Assembly (NCBI GenBank): GCA_022565155.1
Contig: JADFKB010000014.1
Span: 1-36,893, forward strand
Direction: 5' to 3'
Length of the DNA stretch: 36,893 bases
Origin: Chloroflexota bacterium
GTDB taxonomy: Bacteria; Chloroflexota; Dehalococcoidia; DSTF01; RBG-16-68-14
Part shown: positions 32,701 through 36,893 of the stretch, piece by piece
How positions within the stretch are numbered: position 1 is the stretch's first letter
How the letters are laid out: every line of letters starts with the position of its first letter
Position numbers and translations under genes: made by a program
The notes under the pieces: generated by a model
Told to the model about the DNA's origin: nothing
What the model saw: only the letters and a program-made list of their open reading frames with translations
Databases searched by the model: none

Positions 32701-33114
32701 GCGCTGGGTCGCAACTTCTTCCTGCTGATGCAGGGCTTCATGGGCCTGGGGCTCTTCGTCGGCATCGCCGCGGTGGGCGTGATCGCCTTCCGCACCGTAG
32801 TGGAGCGGCGGCAGCAGATCGGTATGTTGCGCGCGCTCGGCTACAAGCGGAGCACAGTCGCGCTCAGCTTCATGATGGAATCGTCGTTCGTCACGCTGCT
32901 CGGCATCGGCTCCGGTGTCGGGCTGGCGATCTGGCTCTCGTACTTCCTGCTCACCAGCGACGAGTTCCCGACATCAGACGCCGGTTACGCCATCCCCTGG
33001 CTGCAGATCGGTATCTTCTCCGGGCTGACGTTCCTGGCGTCGCTCGTGATGACCTATATCCCATCGCGCCAGGCCGCCAGCGTGCCCATCGCGGACGCGC
33101 TGCGATACGAGTAG
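29779..33114 (+). CDS. Giant FtsX-family ABC permease with two FtsX cores
   Basis: A 1111-residue permease. An N-terminal membrane segment and a large extracytoplasmic MacB-PCD-like domain (about 60-300) precede a first FtsX core (helices near 315-450, with RKPELGMARAVGTKRSHLMQMF). A block of several more helices follows (about 470-690). Then come another helix, a second extracytoplasmic domain (about 740-990) and a final FtsX core (RQQIGMLRALGYKRSTVALS). The two RA(V/L)G(T/Y)KRS motifs are the cytoplasmic loops that touch the ATPase. Such systems move lipoproteins, lipids or peptides, or regulate envelope enzymes. The middle helix block is larger than usual. No substrate can be assigned. Confidence 0.9.
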   Translation: MDSMFGLSMNIIMWVLLGVLGIALSAVGYVIVRSRVMFIMGVRNMPRRVAQTTLIIIGLMLSTLIIAAAFTTGDTVNYSLSATSYGLLGHTDEWVVLAAEQDGPPRDIESSISQETTDGLRAALSQASISEIDGVLPVLRGDVPVINPRSRQSEPVVNIAGLDTASLDGFPDIVSIDSGEVLDVGALAANEVYMNESAADDLATEVGDRIQVFVQNERHEFIVVDIVTDTILSGVGDFGDKAGLVTRLDTLQALFQRPGEVSFILISNKGGIRGGLELTDDVLAGVRPVLATADLDGEALSIYDVKRDLVESSELAGNIMTTFFLIFGLFSIAAGMLLIVMIFVMLAAERKPELGMARAVGTKRSHLMQMFMSEGMAYNMLAAMVGVGLGVLVAVGIANIMGRIFGDFFTITPHVTARSLIVSYSLGVVLTFVTVTFASWRTSNLNIVAAIRDLPETEAPNPEAGTLRGYLRGLLNAAVVVLTMPIGPLVLMLHGHTFGFPKREREYGEQIPLWPFIVLPLAPFYLVALLIVTLTRDRKPEGMPIWLVLSGVVLPPVGLVLVALQDRGRPIAWSAGFATLGVIFGGLLIQVGLASDTTFPFALGSSLAGFGLAAVLVFFGLRDRPVFTATGVILVVFWGLIAGGRLEPIFGELEGGIEMFFLSGIVMVTASTFVTVYNIDIVLAVLSRVGGLFGPILPAMKTAVAYPLASRFRTGMMMAMISLVIFALTMMSTMNLNFDRLFLNDSARGGWDIIVEENPNNPIDDLAAALEAEDSTAAESFRAVGRIDIAREPRVRQMNIGVEEFDEYPVVGADIGFVEGGDVPLSARAVGYESDAEVWQALAVRSDVAVVDRFAVESGGFDIGDHAHFGISGIDPEADVFDGVRLQVRDEITGLSRQVEVIGVIELGASASFFGIFISSNAFLATFGEPFVSIHVVALDDPGDSQTIAREIEATLLTGGVQAESLKKLIDDDQALGRNFFLLMQGFMGLGLFVGIAAVGVIAFRTVVERRQQIGMLRALGYKRSTVALSFMMESSFVTLLGIGSGVGLAIWLSYFLLTSDEFPTSDAGYAIPWLQIGIFSGLTFLASLVMTYIPSRQAASVPIADALRYE

Positions 33115-33116
33115 CC

Positions 33117-33482
33117 TTACTTGGCCGTTAGCGCCGCCAGTTCGTTCAGGACGAGGTCGATCAGGCCGGGGTCGCCGTCGGCGATCGCTTGCTCTATCGC
33201 CGCGCAGATGTCGTCCACGTCATCGCTCGCCGCGAACTCGTCCAGCGCGCGACAAGATGCCAGCAGGTCGTCGCGGACGTCGTCTGGCAAGACGCCGATG
33301 TTGGCGCCGTAGCTGTCCAGCTCCTGGTAGAGCGCGTCGCGGGCCACTTCGAACTCGGTTGGCGCTTCGTTACCGTTCTCCGTGGTGACGGGAGGTTGGG
33401 AGTCCCCGCTGTCGCCGTTGCAGCCGAAGAGCATTGTGGCCAGCACGACCGGCGCGCCGAGGAGCAGCAGCCTTCGGCTCAC
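33117..33482 (-). CDS. Small lipoprotein of unknown function
   Basis: A 121-residue lipoprotein with a signal peptide and lipobox MLFGC (Cys21), a short acidic/Pro linker and a helical mature domain of about 80 residues (LYQELDSYGANIGVLPDDVRDDLL, DDVDDICAAIEQAIADGDPG). Two Cys in the helical part may form a disulfide. No family is recognised. It starts with GTG at 33482, overlapping the stop of the upstream phosphatase gene by 4 bases, so the two are translationally coupled and may work together outside the cell. Its end is only 2 bases from the end of the convergent permease gene. Confidence 0.78.
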   Translation of the reverse strand: MSRRLLLLGAPVVLATMLFGCNGDSGDSQPPVTTENGNEAPTEFEVARDALYQELDSYGANIGVLPDDVRDDLLASCRALDEFAASDDVDDICAAIEQAIADGDPGLIDLVLNELAALTAK

Positions 33483-35434
33483 TGCGCGCCGCCTCTGGCC
33501 GCGCCGTAGAGCAGCTCTCGCAGGTCAGGCGCGATGCTCGTGCCGTCCAGCCGCAGGTGGCGTAGATTGAAGTCGTCGTGCTGAACGGTTACGACGATGT
33601 CGTCCATGGGAACGTCTGCGGGCAGCGATAGCTCAATCACGCCGTCTGCGCCGGTGCGCGCGCGCGCCAGTTCGCGATCATCGCGGCCGCTCAGCTTCAC
33701 CGATACGTCGGCGACGGGCGGGTGTTCGCCGGATGTGTCGGCGTCGTTGTGCCGCACGGTGACGCCGACGACGCCGTTGTCCAACTTGTCGATCTCCACG
33801 GCCATGTCCAGCAAGTACGCCCAGCACTCCGTCGTCACGGCTTTGAAGCCGTCGCGCGCCAGCAGGCTGATCTGATCCGCGGCCAGCTCCGTGTCCACCG
33901 CCGCCATGCCGTGGTCGGCGGCGATGATGAAGAGCGTGGAGTCGAAGAGCCCGCGCTCCTCCAGGGTACGGAGGATGCGGCCGATGCGACGATCTACCTC
34001 ATCCAGGGCCTCTCGCTGTACCTCGTGGTGCGGGCCGAAGTCGTGGCCGGCGCCGTCCGTGGTCATGAACTGATGGTAGGTGAAGATGGGCGGCGGGTGC
34101 GTGTCGTCGGTGAAGAGGACGATCGCCTGCGCGATGCCCCGGTTGTCGATCATCGAGCTCTGCGCCAGCCTCTCGTAGCCTTCGTCCCCCCAGCGCTCGT
34201 TGGAGTCTGGCGCCGCTTCTCGCGTGACCGCTCGCAGGCGGTCGCGGTCGCCGATCGTCCGTCGCTCCAGCACCGTGTGGTCGGCGTCGCGGCTGCACGG
34301 CTCGTGGATGGCGGCGGTAAACGCGCCTTCGTGCCCCTGCCACGCGCCGAACGCGCGATGGAGCGCCTCGTGGAGCGTTTCTACTTCATCGCCCAAGTAC
34401 TTTGCTGTTTCGAACCTCTCGTCGTACGGGCTGACTAGTTCGCGCGTCTCACGAATGTAGTAGTTGTTGTTGACTAAATCGTGGTGGCCGCTCCAGCAGC
34501 CAGTGCCGATGACGTTGTGGCTGGGCCAGGTGATGCTGGGGAAGTTGACGATGCTGCCGTAGCGGAGCCGGTGGCCGCGTTCGGTGAGGCGGCGCAGGTT
34601 GGGCAGAGAGTCCGGCTCTTTCTCCAGCCGGCCGTACAGCTCGGTAGCGCTCTGTCCATCCATGTGCAGCAGGTAGACGCGCTCCGGCTTCGAGTTCAGG
34701 TTGCCATTGCCGTCCGTGTCCAGGATCTCATCCAGCGGCCGCCCGTCCTGGCGCTTCAGGTAGACATCCGATGATGGCCGGCCGGTGGCGTCGCGGCCTT
34801 CGATCAGCGGCAGGCCGAGCAGCTTCGCGATCGTTGGGGCGATGTCGATGTGGCGGGCGAGGCCGTCGCTGACGCCCGGGCGCACTCCCGGGCCGGAGAA
34901 GATCAGGGGCGCCCGCGACTGGATGATGTCGAGCGCGCCGTGCTGGCCGGGCTGCGTTTTGTAGGCGTAGGTCTTCGGGTTCAGCACCAGGTCGGGCGCG
35001 TTGGGGCTGTCGAAGAGCTGGGCGATGCGCTCGTAGGCGAGCGGGTAGCTGAGCTGTGCCGGCTCCACGAACGCCCTGTTCGCATCGTCAGTTGGCTGGC
35101 CGGAGAGCCGGGCCGCCTCCAGCTCCTCTTCGATCGTGGCGAGGGCGCGCACGTCCTGGTTCTCGATCGGGTTCTCGCCAATCGTCTCGACGACGTGATA
35201 CTCGTGCCCGCCTTCGCCGAACGTGCGTTGGAAGCGCACCATGCCGCGCTGCGCCCAAACCTCGTAGGCGCCGTCGCGATAGGTGATGACCAAATCGGTC
35301 TGCGGTCCGACGAGGCTGTCGGTGAGGAGGGCGTGGATCGCTCTGTTGCCGGACTCTTCCTGGTTGCTGTCCAGTCCTTGTCCGGCCAGCCGCTCCGGCG
35401 GGGCGAGCGCGCGTTCCGCTTCGGTCGTTGTCAT
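33479..35434 (-). CDS. Alkaline-phosphatase-superfamily enzyme, apparently circularly permuted
   Basis: A 651-residue enzyme of the phosphodiesterase/nucleotide pyrophosphatase type. The first metal Asp (LLHMDGQS, Asp259), the nucleophile Thr302 (FPSITWPSHN), Asp460 with His464 (TTDGAGHD) and Asp507-His508 (AADHGM) all lie in the second half. The remaining His and the usual closing motifs (PGQHGALD with His165, then RAPLIFSGPGVRPG and RHIDIAPTIAKLLGLP), which normally end the domain, lie before Asp259. The last 100 residues resemble an Ig-like carbohydrate- or lipid-binding module (VSVKLSGRD, VIELSLPADV). No signal peptide is seen, so it may be cytoplasmic. GGAGG precedes the ATG at 35434. 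The alternative is fusion of a truncated and a full copy. Confidence 0.85.
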   Translation of the reverse strand: MTTTEAERALAPPERLAGQGLDSNQEESGNRAIHALLTDSLVGPQTDLVITYRDGAYEVWAQRGMVRFQRTFGEGGHEYHVVETIGENPIENQDVRALATIEEELEAARLSGQPTDDANRAFVEPAQLSYPLAYERIAQLFDSPNAPDLVLNPKTYAYKTQPGQHGALDIIQSRAPLIFSGPGVRPGVSDGLARHIDIAPTIAKLLGLPLIEGRDATGRPSSDVYLKRQDGRPLDEILDTDGNGNLNSKPERVYLLHMDGQSATELYGRLEKEPDSLPNLRRLTERGHRLRYGSIVNFPSITWPSHNVIGTGCWSGHHDLVNNNYYIRETRELVSPYDERFETAKYLGDEVETLHEALHRAFGAWQGHEGAFTAAIHEPCSRDADHTVLERRTIGDRDRLRAVTREAAPDSNERWGDEGYERLAQSSMIDNRGIAQAIVLFTDDTHPPPIFTYHQFMTTDGAGHDFGPHHEVQREALDEVDRRIGRILRTLEERGLFDSTLFIIAADHGMAAVDTELAADQISLLARDGFKAVTTECWAYLLDMAVEIDKLDNGVVGVTVRHNDADTSGEHPPVADVSVKLSGRDDRELARARTGADGVIELSLPADVPMDDIVVTVQHDDFNLRHLRLDGTSIAPDLRELLYGAARGGAQ

Positions 35435-35477
35435 GGTGGCGTAACCTCCGCGTCGATGGCGATTCGATGTGCGCCCC

Positions 35478-35486
35478 AGTGTAGCG
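35478..35486 (-). promoter_or_regulatory. Weak -10-like CGCTACACT upstream of the phosphatase gene
   Basis: On the minus strand this reads CGCTACACT, one transition away from the TATACT element used elsewhere in the window and placed about 44 bases before the ATG at 35434. It lies between the M16 peptidase stop and this gene, so it could give separate transcription. The match is weak. Confidence 0.3.
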
Positions 35487-35495
35487 GATGGTGCG

Positions 35496-36776
35496 TCAGA
35501 TGCGCAGCAGCGGCAGAAAGCGCCGCACTGAGCGGAACGGCCCGACGATGGCCAGGTTCAGCCGCTCTGTGACGAAGAGCTCTCCGGCCAGCCGCTGCAG
35601 GTCGGCGGGGGTGACGGCGTCGATCAGCTCTGCCACGTCATCGATAGTGCGCAGCCGGCCTGTTAGCAGCTCTTGGGCGCCCAGCCAGTCGGAGACGGCG
35701 CGCGTGTCCTCCATTCGGAGTAGGATACGGCCCTTCGTCATCTCTTTCGCTCGCGATAGCTCTGTGTCCGGCACCGCTTCGTCTCGCAGGCGGGCCAGCT
35801 CCGCCAGCAGCGCCAGCAGCGCCTCATCCGCCTTCTCCGGGTCGACTCCGGCGTAGAGCACGAGCGCGCCTGCGTCCTGGAAGTACGCCGCGTATGAGTG
35901 CACCTCGTAGCAGAGGCCGCGCTTCTCGCGCAGTTCTAACGTTAGCCTGCTTCCCATGCCGTCCCCTAACACCGAGCTGAGCAGGCTGAGCGCGTAGCGG
36001 TCGGGGTGGAGGATCGGCAGGCCGCGTACGGCGATGGAGATGTGCGCCTGCTCGGTCGCCTTATGCTTGGCCGCTGCGCGCGGCTTCTGCTGGCCGTTGA
36101 CGGCCGGGAACCAGCCGCCGGGCACGCCGGGCGCCCAGTCGCCGAGGTAGGCGTCCACGCGGTCGAGCACCTGGTCGTGGCTGACGGCGCCGGCGACGCT
36201 GAGGACGACGTTGTTCGGCACGTACTGGCGGTGCAGGTAATCGAGCGCCATCTCGCGAGTCAGGCCGAGGACGCTCTCTTCGCTGCCGGCGACGTCGCGG
36301 CCCAGCGCTTGTTCGGGCCAGAGCGTTTCGTCCAGCAGCAGATCGACCTGCTGGCTCGGCGAATCGGCGACCATCGCCAGCTCCTCCAGCACGACCTTGC
36401 GCTCCTTCTCCAGCTCATCGGGCGCGAAGAGCGGCCGGCGAACGAGGTCAGCCAGCACATCGAGCGCCAGGTCGAAGTGGGGCTGGCCGACCTTGTTGTA
36501 GAAGACCGTTAGCTCCTTATCCGTGGCGGCGTTGATCGTGCCGCCGATGCCATCGATCGCCTGCGAGATATCTTGAGGCGAAGGCCGGTGTTCGGTGCCT
36601 TTGAAGCAGAGGTGCTCCAGGAAGTGGGCCAGGCCGGCCTGCTCCGGCGTCTCGTACCGCGAGCCGGTGCCGACGTAGAGGCTGACGGAGACCGAGCGGG
36701 TCTGCGGCATCGCCGCGGTGAGGACGCGCAAGCCGTTCGGCAGGGTGGTCTTCTGGTAGCTGGGGTCTTCTTGCAT
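35496..36776 (-). CDS. M16 family zinc peptidase
   Basis: A 426-residue M16 peptidase of the shorter bacterial type. The inverted zinc motif HFLEH (His51, Glu54, His55) lies in HFLEHLCFKGTEHRP, and Glu131 (KVVLEEL) is the third ligand, 76 residues on. YVPNNVVLSVAGAVSHDQV and GDGMGSRLTLELREKRGLCY complete the two-domain pattern, with the Arg/Tyr substrate-binding pair in the second half. These enzymes degrade peptides in the cytoplasm. The start is taken at ATG 36776: a promoter at 36858-36829 has its -10 overlapping the upstream ATG at 36830, so that ATG would not be in the transcript. Confidence 0.92.
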   Translation of the reverse strand: MQEDPSYQKTTLPNGLRVLTAAMPQTRSVSVSLYVGTGSRYETPEQAGLAHFLEHLCFKGTEHRPSPQDISQAIDGIGGTINAATDKELTVFYNKVGQPHFDLALDVLADLVRRPLFAPDELEKERKVVLEELAMVADSPSQQVDLLLDETLWPEQALGRDVAGSEESVLGLTREMALDYLHRQYVPNNVVLSVAGAVSHDQVLDRVDAYLGDWAPGVPGGWFPAVNGQQKPRAAAKHKATEQAHISIAVRGLPILHPDRYALSLLSSVLGDGMGSRLTLELREKRGLCYEVHSYAAYFQDAGALVLYAGVDPEKADEALLALLAELARLRDEAVPDTELSRAKEMTKGRILLRMEDTRAVSDWLGAQELLTGRLRTIDDVAELIDAVTPADLQRLAGELFVTERLNLAIVGPFRSVRRFLPLLRI

Positions 36777-36828
36777 TGAGATCCAACGGAGCGAGCCGCG
36801 TGCAGGCCGCTCGATATCAGTTCTGGGC

Positions 36829-36858
36829 ATTGTACGGCGGCGCGGTGAGGGCGGTCAA
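36829..36858 (-). promoter_or_regulatory. Promoter of the M16 peptidase gene
   Basis: On the minus strand TTGACC (36858-36853) is followed after 18 bases by TACAAT (36834-36829). Both are close to consensus. Transcription would begin near 36822, giving a leader of about 45 bases before ATG 36776. The rest of the right edge (36859-36893) shows no gene. Confidence 0.6.
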
Positions 36859-36893
36859 ACAGGCAGGGGGATAGGAGATAAGGGGAAGAGATA

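Noticed and set aside
1-36893. CRISPR arrays, prophage, tRNA genes or an intact transposase
   Set aside because: No regularly spaced short repeats, phage structural genes, cloverleaf-like sequences or transposase motifs were noticed by eye on either strand.

Overview
The window is about 37 kb of GC-rich bacterial chromosome. The gene content fits a Chloroflexota-type monoderm, probably near Dehalococcoidia, although no marker settles the taxonomy. Pointers are EtfAB, MurJ, an LCP/LytR_C cell-wall ligase, many lipoproteins, exported Pro/Thr-linked dockerin proteins with 'DEIVWPDC'-type beta-sandwich domains, and promoters of the form TGnTATACT placed so close to ATG/GTG that the mRNAs look leaderless. 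No tRNA, rRNA, CRISPR array, prophage or intact insertion sequence was seen.

Layout. (1) 1-2133: the tail of an XdhC-type maturation factor, a truncated lipoprotein, an intact beta-propeller lipoprotein and a decayed propeller fragment. (2) 2117-5420, minus strand: an operon of etfB, etfA, a gene broken by a -1 frameshift, and a small membrane-anchored protein. (3) 5491-11447: housekeeping and mixed genes, namely a DUF1330 protein, a membrane protein, glycerate kinase, murJ, an NTF2-like protein, rpsT and a zinc alcohol dehydrogenase. (4) 11475-13729: divergent cell-envelope genes (LCP ligase and a LysM protein). (5) 13763-20738, minus strand: seven consecutive catabolic enzymes (four alpha/beta hydrolases, an amidohydrolase, an SDR and an amidase). 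A 53-54 bp repeat is found twice here, at gene 3' ends. (6) 20919-28921, plus strand: the most unusual part, a cluster of exported dockerin proteins with azlCD in the middle. (7) 28999-33114: a MacB/LolD-type ABC ATPase and a giant FtsX permease. (8) 33117-36776, minus strand: an M16 peptidase, an apparently circularly permuted alkaline-phosphatase-superfamily enzyme, and a small lipoprotein.

The dockerin cluster encodes a PQQ-type sugar dehydrogenase-like lipoprotein whose dockerin lies in frame behind a single TAG, a purple-acid-phosphatase-like enzyme with a TSP3-like repeat and dockerin, and three cohesin-like/Pro-Thr linker/dockerin proteins. All five dockerins share a cysteine pair not typical of clostridial dockerins. 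Duplicated promoter/signal-peptide modules and a relic azlC 5' end between the genes show that the cluster grew by tandem duplication. A reasonable inference is a small, non-cellulolytic, dockerin-based extracellular assembly, with the adjacent ABC system as a possible export or envelope partner. None of this interaction chemistry is proven by sequence alone.
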